Positions 17,501-25,602 of a DNA stretch of 52,561 bases are shown here, piece by piece. Numbering within the stretch: position 1 is the first letter of the stretch; every line of letters begins with the position of its first letter. The stretch spans positions 1-52,561 of the forward strand of contig NZ_JAGDXD010000048.1 of NCBI RefSeq assembly GCF_023256255.1. Direction: 5' to 3'. The notes under the pieces are model-generated. The model saw only the letters and a list, made by a program, of their open reading frames with translations. It was not told the DNA's origin and did no database searches. Source of the DNA: Caldivirga sp. (lineage in GTDB: Archaea; Thermoproteota; Thermoprotei; Thermoproteales; Thermocladiaceae). Both the position numbers and the translations under genes were made by a program.

Positions 17501-17510
17501 ATTTATAAAT
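17501..17510 (+). promoter_or_regulatory. TATA box of acetyl-CoA synthetase
   Basis: 'atttataaat' is centred about 27 nt before the ATG at 17533. It is too close to the ATG at 17521, so it supports a leaderless start at 17533. The preceding 65 nt are very AT-rich. Confidence 0.6.
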
Positions 17511-17532
17511 GTAATGTGAAATGCTCTATTTT

Positions 17533-19536
17533 ATGTCAATTAGTGAAGAGAATCTGCCTTATAGGGAGAAAATACAGTTGAAGTCCTGGCCTAATTCAAC
17601 AGACATAGAATCATACAGGAAAATGCATGATAAAAGCCTTGAGAATATTGAGGAACTATGGGTTAATGTTGCTAAGGAACTAGACTGGTTTAAGCCCTGG
17701 GATAAGGTACTGGTGGCTGATCCTCATCCTCCATTCTATAAATGGTTTGTTGGCGGTAGGTTGAATGCATCGTACTTAGCTGTTGATAGGCATGTTAACA
17801 CGTGGCGTAGGAATAAAGTAGCGATAATATGGGAGGGTGAACCAGTTGACTCATCTGGTAATCCGCTGGAGGTTAGGAAGTTAACGTACTATGACATTTA
17901 CAGGGAGGTTAATAGGTTAGCCTACGCTATTAAGGAGAAGCTCGGCTTAAGGAAGGGTGACACCGTAACCATATACTTACCCATGATACCTGAATTACCA
18001 ATACTAATGCTTGCGCTAGCCAGATTAGGGGTAATATTCTCAGTGGTTTTCTCAGGTTTTAGTGCCCAAGCCTTGGCAGATAGGGTAATTGACGCTAAAT
18101 CCAAGGTAATCTTCACTGCTGATGCCTTTTGGAGGAGGGGGAAGGTTGTTAGGCTTAAGGAGGTTGTTGATGATGCCCTAAGGAGTGTTCAATTCGTTGA
18201 GAAAGTGGTGGTGTTCAGGAGGATGGGGCTTAAGGATACACCCATGGTTAATGGTAGGGATGTTTGGTGGGATGAATTACTAAGTGACGTGCCCATTAAT
18301 GCTTATGTTAAGCCTGAGGAAATTGAGAGTGAGCACCCACTCTACATACTGTATACCTCCGGTACAACGGGTAAGCCTAAGGGCATTGTTCACGATACCG
18401 GAGGCTACATGACACTCCTTCATGCAACAATGAAGTGGGTTTTCGATGTTAAAGATACTGACGTGTACTGGTGTACGGCTGACATAGGTTGGGTTACTGG
18501 GCATAGTTACATTGTCTTCGGACCATTAATGGAGGGTGTGACTGAAGTAATGTATGAGGGTGCCCCAGATTACCCAGCCCCAGACAGGTGGTGGAGGATT
18601 ATTGAGAGGTATGGTGTGACAATACTCTACACGTCGCCAACGGCAATAAGGACCTTCATGAGGTATGGTGATGAGTGGGTTAGGAACCATGACTTCTCAA
18701 CAATAAGGATAATGCATAGCGTCGGTGAACCAATAAACCCTGAGGCATGGAGGTGGGCTTGGAAGTGGCTTGGGAAGGGTAATGTACCATTTGGTTCAAC
18801 CTGGTGGATGACTGAGACGGGAGGTATACTGATAAGTCACACACCTGGATTAGCCCTAATACCCCTTAAGCCGGGAACTAATGGATTACCATTACCCGGT
18901 ATTGACGCTGATGTGGTGGACGATGAGGGGAAGCCTGTTCAAGGTAAGAGGGGTTACTTAGTTATTAAGAAGCCGTGGCCTGGAATGCTTATGACTATTT
19001 GGGGTGACCCAAACAGGTATATTCAGGTTTATTGGAGTAGGTTCCCAGGTATGTACTATGCCGGTGATTGGGCCATTAAGGATGATGATGGTTACATATG
19101 GGTTCTAGGCAGGGCTGATGAGGTTATAAAGGTGTCGGGTCATAGGCTTGGCACCTATGAGATAGAGTCAGCCCTAGTATCACACAAGGCCGTCGCTGAA
19201 TCAGCCGTAGTAGGCGTCCCTGACCCAATTAAAGGTGAGGTTCCAGTAGCCTTCGTTGTACTTAGAAGTGGGGTTAACCCAAGTCAGGAATTAGTTAAGG
19301 AATTGAGAAACTGGGTAAGAACCGCAATAGGCCCAATAGCTGAACCAGCGAACATAGTCTTTGTCTCTAAGCTACCTAAGACTAGGAGTGGGAAGATAAT
19401 GAGGAGACTACTTAAGCAGGTTCTTATGAAACAGCCTCTTGGTGACACAACCACGTTAGAGGATGAGACAAGTATTGATGAGGCTAAGAAGGCTTACGAA
19501 GAGTTAAGTAGAGAGTTAGTAAACCAGCAGGGTTAA
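17533..19536 (+). CDS. acs: Acetyl-CoA synthetase (AMP-forming)
   Basis: About 667 residues, the usual Acs length. Motifs: 'WFVGGRLNASYLAVDRHV' of the N-terminal ACS domain, the phosphate loop 'YTSGTTGKPKGIVH', 'YWCTADIGWVTGHSYI', 'STWWMTETGGI' (acetate/AMP pocket), 'YYAGDWAIKDDDGYIWVLGR' with the adenylate-binding Asp and hinge, and the C-terminal 'PKTRSGKIMRRLLK' with the catalytic Lys that can be acetylated. It converts acetate, CoA and ATP to acetyl-CoA, AMP and PPi; related archaeal enzymes also take propionate. The frame extends to an ATG at 17521, but the TATA position favours the ATG at 17533. Confidence 0.93.
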   Translation: MSISEENLPYREKIQLKSWPNSTDIESYRKMHDKSLENIEELWVNVAKELDWFKPWDKVLVADPHPPFYKWFVGGRLNASYLAVDRHVNTWRRNKVAIIWEGEPVDSSGNPLEVRKLTYYDIYREVNRLAYAIKEKLGLRKGDTVTIYLPMIPELPILMLALARLGVIFSVVFSGFSAQALADRVIDAKSKVIFTADAFWRRGKVVRLKEVVDDALRSVQFVEKVVVFRRMGLKDTPMVNGRDVWWDELLSDVPINAYVKPEEIESEHPLYILYTSGTTGKPKGIVHDTGGYMTLLHATMKWVFDVKDTDVYWCTADIGWVTGHSYIVFGPLMEGVTEVMYEGAPDYPAPDRWWRIIERYGVTILYTSPTAIRTFMRYGDEWVRNHDFSTIRIMHSVGEPINPEAWRWAWKWLGKGNVPFGSTWWMTETGGILISHTPGLALIPLKPGTNGLPLPGIDADVVDDEGKPVQGKRGYLVIKKPWPGMLMTIWGDPNRYIQVYWSRFPGMYYAGDWAIKDDDGYIWVLGRADEVIKVSGHRLGTYEIESALVSHKAVAESAVVGVPDPIKGEVPVAFVVLRSGVNPSQELVKELRNWVRTAIGPIAEPANIVFVSKLPKTRSGKIMRRLLKQVLMKQPLGDTTTLEDETSIDEAKKAYEELSRELVNQQG

Positions 19537-19607
19537 GCCTAAGAATTACCCCCTCATTAATGGTATTTTCATTAATGTAGCTGGACCTTAGCCTAGGTTC
19601 ACTAGTT

Positions 19608-19745
19608 TTACCCAAGCATTCTAGGCTCCACTAAGATCAATGCAGTGGATCTTCCATTTGAGGTTAAGTATCTTAGCTCAACACTTATGGCTTTAACAAA
19701 ATCCTCCTCAAGTATTATTCCTTCACGTAGTACAATAATAAAAGC
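19608..19745 (-). pseudogene. Small open frame lacking a start codon, possible gene remnant
   Basis: On the minus strand a 45-codon frame bounded by stops has gene-like composition. It reads '...VLREGIILEEDFVKAIS' and ends '...TALILVEPRMLG', with the charged/hydrophobic alternation of a real protein. It contains no ATG, GTG or TTG near its beginning, only ATT codons. It may be the remnant of a small gene, a protein starting at a rare codon, or the 3' half of a gene with an upstream frameshift. It lies in the 247-nt gap between acs and the HAD phosphatase, which otherwise shows nothing. Confidence 0.3.
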
Positions 19746-19783
19746 TTACCGCTAAATCAAATTGCGCATGAATTTAATCTACT

Positions 19784-20473
19784 TCACCCGGTTATGCATT
19801 TTATTAATTCATGTTCACAGTTCAATAGTTTGTTAATAACCTCAATAACGCCATCTCCATCATTCCCCATAGTTACGTAGTGGGCTATGCTCTTGACCTC
19901 GGGTATTGCATTATTAACGGCAATTGCTATATCCGCAGCCTTAAGCATGGGTACATCATTCTCAGCATCCCCCATGGCAATAACGGCACTAGGTTTCACT
20001 ATTCTTTTAAGTGCATTAATCGCATAACCCTTATCAATACCATTGGGCATTATTGAAACCATGCCCCTATTAACCTCAATTCTAACACCATAGGTACGTA
20101 GCGCGTTGATGACTACAGGATCATATTTAATGAAAAGTGATGCCTCCCCCTCACTGAACTCTACACCCATATTGACTAATGCGTTCCTAATAGTGTTCCT
20201 TAATTGCCACCAATCAACAGGCACATTAATTACCCTACTGCCACTGGGTGTTATCACAATTAACCCATTCTCAAGGGCCATGAATAACCTACCCTTCAAA
20301 GCATCTAACCCCTTAACATGCCTTGTTGCCCCACTTGTGACTACTGCGAATGCGTTGCCTGAATTAAGGAACCTTAATATGGAGTCAATAACCCGCTCTG
20401 ATACATTAAAGCCCACTTCGCTCTCATCAGCCAGGGTCCTATGGTAATCAACAGCAAGCAGTATATTCACCAT
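19784..20473 (-). CDS. HAD-superfamily phosphatase, archaeal phosphoglycolate phosphatase-like
   Basis: 229 residues of the Cof/PGPase-type HAD family. Motif I reads 'LLAVDYHRTLAD', motif II is 'FAVVTSGAT', and motifs III and IV are 'GIDKGYAINALKRI' (Lys) and 'VIAMGDAENDVPMLKAAD' (GDxxND). The C-terminal 'AIAVNNAIPEVK' is typical of the subfamily. Such archaeal enzymes dephosphorylate 2-phosphoglycolate. The second Asp of motif I (D-x-D), which acts as acid/base, is replaced by His here (D-Y-H). The frame begins at a GTG at 20485, but the TATA box at 20494-20502 supports the ATG at 20473. It diverges from the PIN gene. Confidence 0.8.
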   Translation of the reverse strand: MVNILLAVDYHRTLADESEVGFNVSERVIDSILRFLNSGNAFAVVTSGATRHVKGLDALKGRLFMALENGLIVITPSGSRVINVPVDWWQLRNTIRNALVNMGVEFSEGEASLFIKYDPVVINALRTYGVRIEVNRGMVSIMPNGIDKGYAINALKRIVKPSAVIAMGDAENDVPMLKAADIAIAVNNAIPEVKSIAHYVTMGNDGDGVIEVINKLLNCEHELIKCITG

Positions 20474-20493
20474 CACTTTAATCACCCTAAGCC

Positions 20494-20502
20494 ATTTTAA
20501 AA
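20494..20502 (-). promoter_or_regulatory. TATA box of the HAD phosphatase gene
   Basis: Minus-strand 'ttttaaaat', centred 25 nt from the ATG at 20473. It decides against the GTG at 20485. Confidence 0.5.
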
Positions 20503-20549
20503 GGGTAAGCTATGAATTAGGGTTAGGTATTCGCGCGTCCTACGTATGG

Positions 20550-20557
20550 TTAATAAA
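20550..20557 (+). promoter_or_regulatory. TATA box of the PIN gene
   Basis: 'ttaataaa' lies inside the longest reading frame of the PIN gene and is centred about 25-26 nt before the GTG at 20579, so the upstream ATG at 20546 is unlikely to be transcribed from it. Confidence 0.45.
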
Positions 20558-20578
20558 CCCACCCTATGCCTTGAGGCA

Positions 20579-20962
20579 GTGGGCATTAGGGTAGTTGTCT
20601 TCGATACCAGTGCCTTACTCTTAGCCGTAACGGAGAAGATTGATGTGATTAATGATGTTAAGGAGGCTGTTGAGGACTTAATCATACCTGTGGTGACTGT
20701 TAGCGTGATTAGGGAACTATGGCTACTGGCCAAGAAGGGGGGAAAGAGAGGTAAGGCAGCCTCCCTGGTGCTTAATAGTATAATACCCCGCTACTTCTCT
20801 ATAGCCGCACTAGATGGTAAGGCTGATGATGATGTGCTTAATTTAGCTAAGGAAACAAGTGGATTCCTGGTTACTTGTGATGCTGAGCTTAGGAGAAGGG
20901 CTGAGGGAAGTGGAGTTGTTGTAATATACTATAGGAGGGCTTTAAGGAGGTTCACTGTTTAA
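20579..20962 (+). CDS. PIN-domain ribonuclease-like protein (Fcf1/VapC-like)
   Basis: About 127 residues of a PIN nuclease fold. The first strand 'RVVVFDTSALL' carries the catalytic Asp. 'VTVSVIRELWLLAK' carries the conserved Glu. 'DGKADDDVLNLAKE' and 'GFLVTCDAELRRRAE' supply the remaining acidic residues. No antitoxin-like small gene precedes it, and the layout resembles stand-alone archaeal Fcf1-like PIN proteins linked to rRNA processing more than VapC. The frame opens at an ATG at 20546, but 'ttaataaa' at 20550-20557 is centred 25-26 nt before the GTG at 20579, immediately ahead of the PIN strand, so I use that. The 3' end overlaps the convergent KdaD gene by 4 nt. Confidence 0.78.
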   Translation: MGIRVVVFDTSALLLAVTEKIDVINDVKEAVEDLIIPVVTVSVIRELWLLAKKGGKRGKAASLVLNSIIPRYFSIAALDGKADDDVLNLAKETSGFLVTCDAELRRRAEGSGVVVIYYRRALRRFTV

Positions 20963-21840
20963 TCAACCTTAAGCTTAATAACCGGCGTGGTTAATGTACC
21001 TATCCCGCTAATGCTAATCTCAACAACATCCCCATCCCTCAATGCAGCATCCCTACCAGGCAGTATCCCAGTACCAGTCATGAGGATTGTACCATCTGGT
21101 ACTGTGTTATTCCTGATCAGGTACTTAACCTGCTCATCAATCCTCCGTCTCATACGCTCAGTGCTCACTTCCCCTTCGTAAATGCTTTTACCACCCCTAA
21201 TTATCCTAAGCCTTATTTGAAGCGAGTACGGGTCCTTAATCTCATCAGGCGTCACTACGAATGGACCGAAGGCGCAGCATCCATTGTAAACCTTTGATTG
21301 AGGTAAATAAAGCGGGTTCTCGGCCTCAATATCCCTTGCAGACACATCATCAATAACCGTGTACCCGATTACCTTACCATTACTAGTGATCACAACGCCT
21401 AATTCAGGTTCAGGGAGAGTCCACTCTGAGTCACCCCTAACGGCTATTGGTTCACCATGGCCTACGCATCTGTTTGCAGTTGCCTTAAAGAATATTTCAG
21501 GTCTTTCAGCGCCATAAACCCTCTCATATATTGTCTTATCCCCTATCTTAGCCACATCCCCTTCCTCAGAGTACCTCCTTCTAGAAACCTCGTAGCTAAT
21601 CCCGCTTCCCCAAACCTCAATCGGATCATAGGGTTTAGTGAATCTCAACCCACTGCTCCTGTGATCCTTACTTAACAATTGATTAATATCAATATTAACC
21701 TCAGCGCCAAGTCCCACTACCCTACCATTAGCGTAACTAATAAGGGCCTTTACAGGGTCAACGCCGAGTTCAAACACCTTACCATCAACCACCGCGTATT
21801 GGAACGTGGATTCCCCATTAGTTAACCTGAATATCCTCAT
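20959..21840 (-). CDS. kdaD: 2-dehydro-3-deoxy-D-arabinonate dehydratase (FAH family)
   Basis: About 293 residues, strikingly like the Sulfolobus enzyme as I remember it: 'IEVWGSGISYEVSRRRYSEE', 'RPEIFFKATANRCVGHG', 'SEWTLPEPELGVVI', 'VIDDVSARDIEAENPLYLPQ', 'YNGCCAFGPFVV', 'VPDGTILMTGTGILPGRD'. The Glu-x-Glu and Asp metal ligands of the fumarylacetoacetate hydrolase fold are present. It dehydrates 2-keto-3-deoxy-arabinonate to 2-oxoglutarate semialdehyde in pentose (D-arabinose/L-arabinose/D-xylose) oxidation. The frame extends to 21882, but the TATA element near 21863-21873 and family alignment favour the ATG at 21840 ('MRIFRLTNGE'). Confidence 0.9.
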   Translation of the reverse strand: MRIFRLTNGESTFQYAVVDGKVFELGVDPVKALISYANGRVVGLGAEVNIDINQLLSKDHRSSGLRFTKPYDPIEVWGSGISYEVSRRRYSEEGDVAKIGDKTIYERVYGAERPEIFFKATANRCVGHGEPIAVRGDSEWTLPEPELGVVITSNGKVIGYTVIDDVSARDIEAENPLYLPQSKVYNGCCAFGPFVVTPDEIKDPYSLQIRLRIIRGGKSIYEGEVSTERMRRRIDEQVKYLIRNNTVPDGTILMTGTGILPGRDAALRDGDVVEISISGIGTLTTPVIKLKVD

Positions 21841-21970
21841 ACGGGTTCTTCTCCTATGCATCTTTAAAGTATTACACGTCATTAGTCGTTAAACCTTTTC
21901 ATGAAACTAAGTATCTAAGGTGTGAGGATGGTTGATAGGTATCCAGTGTCTAAGGTGTGATGTAGTAATG

Positions 21971-21978
21971 TTTAAATA
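21971..21978 (+). promoter_or_regulatory. TATA box of the aldehyde:ferredoxin oxidoreductase gene
   Basis: 'tttaaata' is centred about 26 nt before the ATG at 22000. The longest frame starts at 21985, only about 10 nt away, and so is disfavoured. Confidence 0.55.
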
Positions 21979-21999
21979 TGTAAAATGCTAAAGATCCGT

Positions 22000-23781
22000 A
22001 TGCATGGGTATGCAGGACGCATAGTGCGCTTTAATCTAAGTAATGGTTCCTTAAGTATTGATAATGTTAAGGAGTCGTGGGCTAGGTTATTCATTGGAGG
22101 TAGGGGACTTGGATTGAGGCTAATAATGGAGATGGGACTTAGGTTAAGTGACGTTAACCCATACGGCCCCGAGAACCCACTCATAATAGCCACAGGCCCA
22201 CTTGGTGGAACAAGGCTACCCCTAGCCACGAGGGCTATTGCCCTCTTTAAGTCACCGCTTAACAATAGGTGGAACTACTCAACGGTGGGGGGTACATTGG
22301 GGGCTTACCTCAAGTACTCAGGGCTTGATGCATTAGTGCTCATTGGCGCGTCAAGTAAGCCTATTTACCTCATTATATCTGACGGTAAGGTTGAGGTTAG
22401 GGACGCAGGTGAATTATGGGGCTTAGACACTGTTGAGACGGAGAGAGCACTTAAGCGTTCCTTTAAGGATTCCGCAGTATTAACCATTGGGCCAGCCGGT
22501 GAGAATAAGGTGCCTTACGCTGCCATAAATCATGAGGAGTGGAGGCAATTTGGAAGAACAGGCGGTGGAGCTGTAATGGGTTCTAAGATGATTAAGGCCA
22601 TAGTTTTCCTACCCTCATCGAAGAATGTTGATGTGGCTAATGCTAAGGAGTATGAGGACTTAGTTAAGAACCTTGGTAAACTGTCGGTGACAAACCCTGG
22701 TGAACAGTCATTGAGGAATGGGGGTACGGTTAGGCTAATTGATGTTGGTAATAACATGGGCTTCTTCCCAAGCCTCTACTGGACTAAGGTAGTTATGCCT
22801 GGGTGGGAGAAGATATCGTGGGAGAAGGTCCTTAAACCCAAGTACCTACTTAAGAATGGGGCATGCCTATATTGCCCAGTGGCCTGCCATAAAGTGGTTA
22901 AGTCAAGTAGTGGTGGCTACGACCTAGAGTATGAGACTTCAATGGCCCTTGGAGGATTAACTGGTGTTAATGACCCTGAGGAGTTGATTGAATTAGGTGA
23001 ATTGGCTGATAGGCTTGGCTTCGACTCAATAAGCCTAGGTAACTCAATAGCGTTCATAATATACCTTGGGGAAAAGGGTATTGTTAAGGATGCACCTAAG
23101 TGGGGTGACTATGAGGGTATTAGGAGACTAATAATAGATGCAGCCTACAGGAGGGGCTTAGGTGAGTTAATAGCCCTAGGCACTAGGGGTATTGGGGAGA
23201 AGCTTGGTGTCAGTGACTTAGCCATAAATGTTAAGGGCCTTGAACCAGCCGGCTATGACCCAAGGACCCTTAAAGGCATGATTCTTAACAATGCTGTATC
23301 TGAAAGGGGTGCAGACCACTTATGGAGCATGGCCTACTCAATTGACATAGCTGGTCAAGGTGGAGGCAGGTTCGCTACTGGCAGTGAAAAGGTAACTGCA
23401 GTAATGGATTTTGAGGAGCGTAGCACACTCTACGACTCAATGCTATTGTGTAAATTCGGCAGGTACATTTATGACTGGGAAACCATGCGTAAAGCGCTTA
23501 ATGCAGTCACAGGCTTCAACTACACTATTAATGAACTTAAGGATGCGGCTCAAAGAATAATAGTGATGCATAGGTACATGAATGGAACAACCATAGAGCA
23601 GGATAGGTTACCGCCTAGGTGGCTTAAGGAACCAGTCATGTATGAGGGTAAGAGCTACATTGTCACTGAGGAGGAATGGGCAAGCATGGTTAAGGAGTAC
23701 TATAGGTTAAGGGGTTATGATGAGAGAGGCGTACCGAAGCCGGAGACCTTAATTAAATTAGGCGTACTCAATAATGATTAA
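22000..23781 (+). CDS. Tungsten-dependent aldehyde:ferredoxin oxidoreductase (AOR family)
   Basis: About 593 residues. The start 'MHGYAGRIVRFNLSNGSL' is the typical AOR opening. 'FIGGRGLGLRLI', 'NPLIIATGPLGGTRLPLATR' and 'WNYSTVGGTLGAYLKYSG' form the pterin-binding domain. The [4Fe-4S] ligands are 'GACLYCPVACHK' (about residues 289-296) and the distal Cys in 'MLLCKFGRY' (about 484). AOR oxidises aldehydes to carboxylic acids with ferredoxin as acceptor and contains a bis-tungstopterin. It probably consumes aldehydes from fermentation of sugars or amino acids. It runs tail-to-tail with homoserine kinase, overlapping its 3' end by 14 nt. Which aldehyde it prefers (AOR, FOR or WOR type) is not readable. 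Confidence 0.9.
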   Translation: MHGYAGRIVRFNLSNGSLSIDNVKESWARLFIGGRGLGLRLIMEMGLRLSDVNPYGPENPLIIATGPLGGTRLPLATRAIALFKSPLNNRWNYSTVGGTLGAYLKYSGLDALVLIGASSKPIYLIISDGKVEVRDAGELWGLDTVETERALKRSFKDSAVLTIGPAGENKVPYAAINHEEWRQFGRTGGGAVMGSKMIKAIVFLPSSKNVDVANAKEYEDLVKNLGKLSVTNPGEQSLRNGGTVRLIDVGNNMGFFPSLYWTKVVMPGWEKISWEKVLKPKYLLKNGACLYCPVACHKVVKSSSGGYDLEYETSMALGGLTGVNDPEELIELGELADRLGFDSISLGNSIAFIIYLGEKGIVKDAPKWGDYEGIRRLIIDAAYRRGLGELIALGTRGIGEKLGVSDLAINVKGLEPAGYDPRTLKGMILNNAVSERGADHLWSMAYSIDIAGQGGGRFATGSEKVTAVMDFEERSTLYDSMLLCKFGRYIYDWETMRKALNAVTGFNYTINELKDAAQRIIVMHRYMNGTTIEQDRLPPRWLKEPVMYEGKSYIVTEEEWASMVKEYYRLRGYDERGVPKPETLIKLGVLNND

Positions 23782-24679
23782 CTTCCCTAACCCCCTCATT
23801 AGATGGCTTAGTTAAAATAACCATGGGGCTTAACCCAGCCTTAGCTAACTCCCCCTTAATTTCATTAATCGGTGGTTCCTCCTTGAAGAAACCTGCTATT
23901 GATGGTCCAGCCCCACTTAATATGACCCCTAAGGCCCCGTGCTTCTCAAGTGTGCTCTTAACAACACCCCAGTGTTCATAAACCTTAATCCTATAGGGCA
24001 TAGCCACCTTATCGTTAGTAATGACCCTTGAGAATAAGTCTAGGTCATTCATTAACACTGACGCCACTAATTGAGCAACGTTAGCCATATTGGCCACTAC
24101 ATCACTTAACTCATAGGCTTTAGGTAAAATACTCCTCATGAATCCAGTGTTAGGCTTAGAACCCTCAATAACCACAACTATGCTTAATTCAGGGAAATTG
24201 ACCCTAGTGACCCTCCTAACTGTAGGGTTAACTAGCACTAAGCCCCCTAACAGTGATGCCGCTACATTATCCATATGCCTAACACCAGCGGAGGCTAATT
24301 CACCATATGACGCTAATTCAACCAAGTCCCAGTCACCTAAGCCTAGGTTAAGCAACCTATTCAAGGCATACGCCACCGCAGCAGATGTTGCCCCACTACT
24401 ACCTAACCCACTGGCGGGCTTAATTCGCTTAAACACTTCAATCTCAATCCTCCTCCTTAACCCAGCCTGTTCAATGGCCTTGGTGGCAACTAGGTGAGCT
24501 GAGTTACCACGATACTCACTGGGTAGGCTTGAGGCATATTCGCCGTAATTACGAATCACTATGCCGTCACCTTCACTAACCTTAACTTTAACAATATCAC
24601 TTGGTGGATTAACGGCAAGCGCTGCTACATCAAAGGCTGGGCCAAGGTTAGCTATTGATGCAGGAGCTTCAACGATCAA
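23768..24679 (-). CDS. thrB: Homoserine kinase (GHMP family)
   Basis: About 303 residues of the GHMP kinase fold: the N-terminal 'VEAPASIANLGPAFDVAALA' and ATP loop 'KPASGLGSSGATSAAVAYAL', then 'ASAGVRHMDNVAASLLGGLV' and the C-terminal 'LGVILSGAGPSIAGFF'. It phosphorylates homoserine for threonine synthesis. The frame extends to a TTG at 24694, but a TTG at 24679 overlaps the stop of the upstream thioredoxin-fold gene by 4 nt (TTGA), the usual coupling arrangement, and gives the compact family N-terminus. Both candidates are TTG. It is co-transcribed with the thioredoxin-fold gene, which is an odd partner. Confidence 0.92.
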   Translation of the reverse strand: MIVEAPASIANLGPAFDVAALAVNPPSDIVKVKVSEGDGIVIRNYGEYASSLPSEYRGNSAHLVATKAIEQAGLRRRIEIEVFKRIKPASGLGSSGATSAAVAYALNRLLNLGLGDWDLVELASYGELASAGVRHMDNVAASLLGGLVLVNPTVRRVTRVNFPELSIVVVIEGSKPNTGFMRSILPKAYELSDVVANMANVAQLVASVLMNDLDLFSRVITNDKVAMPYRIKVYEHWGVVKSTLEKHGALGVILSGAGPSIAGFFKEEPPINEIKGELAKAGLSPMVILTKPSNEGVREVNHY

Positions 24680-25455
24680 TTCCTCAGTACCCAATCAGAG
24701 TCACCTCTAAGCTCCTCCTGCTCTGAGGCAACCTTATCCATTAATTCATTGAAGTGAACCCTAATGTATGACCAAAGTTCCTCAATCTTACCCCTGAATT
24801 CACCATCACTGAGGCTATGCGGGACTAAGCCAACCCTACTGACTGAACCCCTGACCATGGCCCAGTGTGCTACTGAGTGTAGGTTGTAATTCCCTAATGC
24901 GTCAGTATCATTAACCTTACCATTAAGCCAATAAACCTCCCTAGTGAAGTTGGTTGCTATTACTCTAAGGAACTTCTCCTTATTGTTCTCCACAATACTC
25001 CTGCACTTTTCATCATCCTTAAGGATTTCAATCAACCTATTTAAATTACCATCATCATAGATTGATAAGTTCGTTATTGCCCTAAGGAACTTCACGTCAT
25101 TAGTGAAGGCCCTGCAGTTAACGTTGATGTAAAGCCATAGTGCAGTAGCCACAGAATCCAATACACCCCTCAGGAACCTGCTAATTAACTCATCATCACT
25201 CAATGCAACTCTTTCAGTAAGTAACCCAGTATTTAGAATATCCTTAAGCTTCTTAAAGTCTACAATACCAGCGAACACTAGTTCACCATCTATGAACACG
25301 CTTGGTACTGATCTAACCCCCCTTTCTAAGGCCATGTGTGGATCAATTGAGGTATCGTAGATTTTAACCCTATTTATGAATCCCCACTGCTTCAGCAGCC
25401 TTATGAGGGAATGGCATGTTGAGCACGTTGGATGCACGAAAACCTCTACCTCCAT
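24676..25455 (-). CDS. Thioredoxin/glutaredoxin-fold protein with a C-terminal domain of unknown function
   Basis: 259 residues. Residues 1-75 are a small thioredoxin-fold domain with the active site 'HPTCSTCHSLIRLL' (CxxC at about 10-13) and the cis-Pro in 'RSVPSVFIDGELVFAG'. Residues about 85-259 form a helical domain of unknown family with 'VNCRAFTNDVKFL', 'NFTREVYWLNGKVND' and 'LHSVAHWAMVRGSVS' as its most distinctive stretches, rich in His, Trp and Asp. There is no signal peptide, so it is cytoplasmic. It is the first gene of a two-gene unit with thrB and diverges from the GAPOR-like gene across a promoter region with two dyads, which hints at shared regulation with tungsten-enzyme metabolism. 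Confidence 0.75.
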   Translation of the reverse strand: MEVEVFVHPTCSTCHSLIRLLKQWGFINRVKIYDTSIDPHMALERGVRSVPSVFIDGELVFAGIVDFKKLKDILNTGLLTERVALSDDELISRFLRGVLDSVATALWLYINVNCRAFTNDVKFLRAITNLSIYDDGNLNRLIEILKDDEKCRSIVENNKEKFLRVIATNFTREVYWLNGKVNDTDALGNYNLHSVAHWAMVRGSVSRVGLVPHSLSDGEFRGKIEELWSYIRVHFNELMDKVASEQEELRGDSDWVLRN

Positions 25456-25511
25456 TACCCACCCCCTAAACTATATGGTTAAAAAACTTACTACGGTTAG
25501 GTAATGAATTA

Positions 25512-25531
25512 AGTATATATTTATATATACT
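25512..25531. promoter_or_regulatory. AT-rich palindrome in the divergent gor/thioredoxin promoter region
   Basis: The arms AGTATATA and TATATACT flank TTTA. It lies 57 nt from one start codon and 72 nt from the other, too far to be the TATA box of a leaderless mRNA, so an operator or upstream activating site is possible. Confidence 0.4.
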
Positions 25532-25532
25532 G

Positions 25533-25559
25533 AGTACACCCAGTGTTCCTCACTGTACT
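25533..25559. promoter_or_regulatory. Imperfect GC-containing dyad in the same divergent promoter region
   Basis: The inner arms CAGTG (25541-25545) and CACTG (25551-25555) are separated by TTCCT, with outer AGTAC (25533-25537) and GTACT (25555-25559). It is adjacent to the AT-rich palindrome and about 45 nt upstream of the GAPOR-like ATG. Confidence 0.35.
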
Positions 25560-25602
25560 ATTAATAACCTAAAAATATTTCTATTAGTTAACAATACTGG
25601 AT

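Noticed and set aside
20106-20447. 113-codon plus-strand frame over the HAD phosphatase
   Set aside because: Antisense to GDxxND and other HAD motifs; composition typical of a shadow frame.
24138-24497. 119-codon plus-strand frame over homoserine kinase
   Set aside because: Opposite a clear GHMP kinase frame and with no recognisable motifs.
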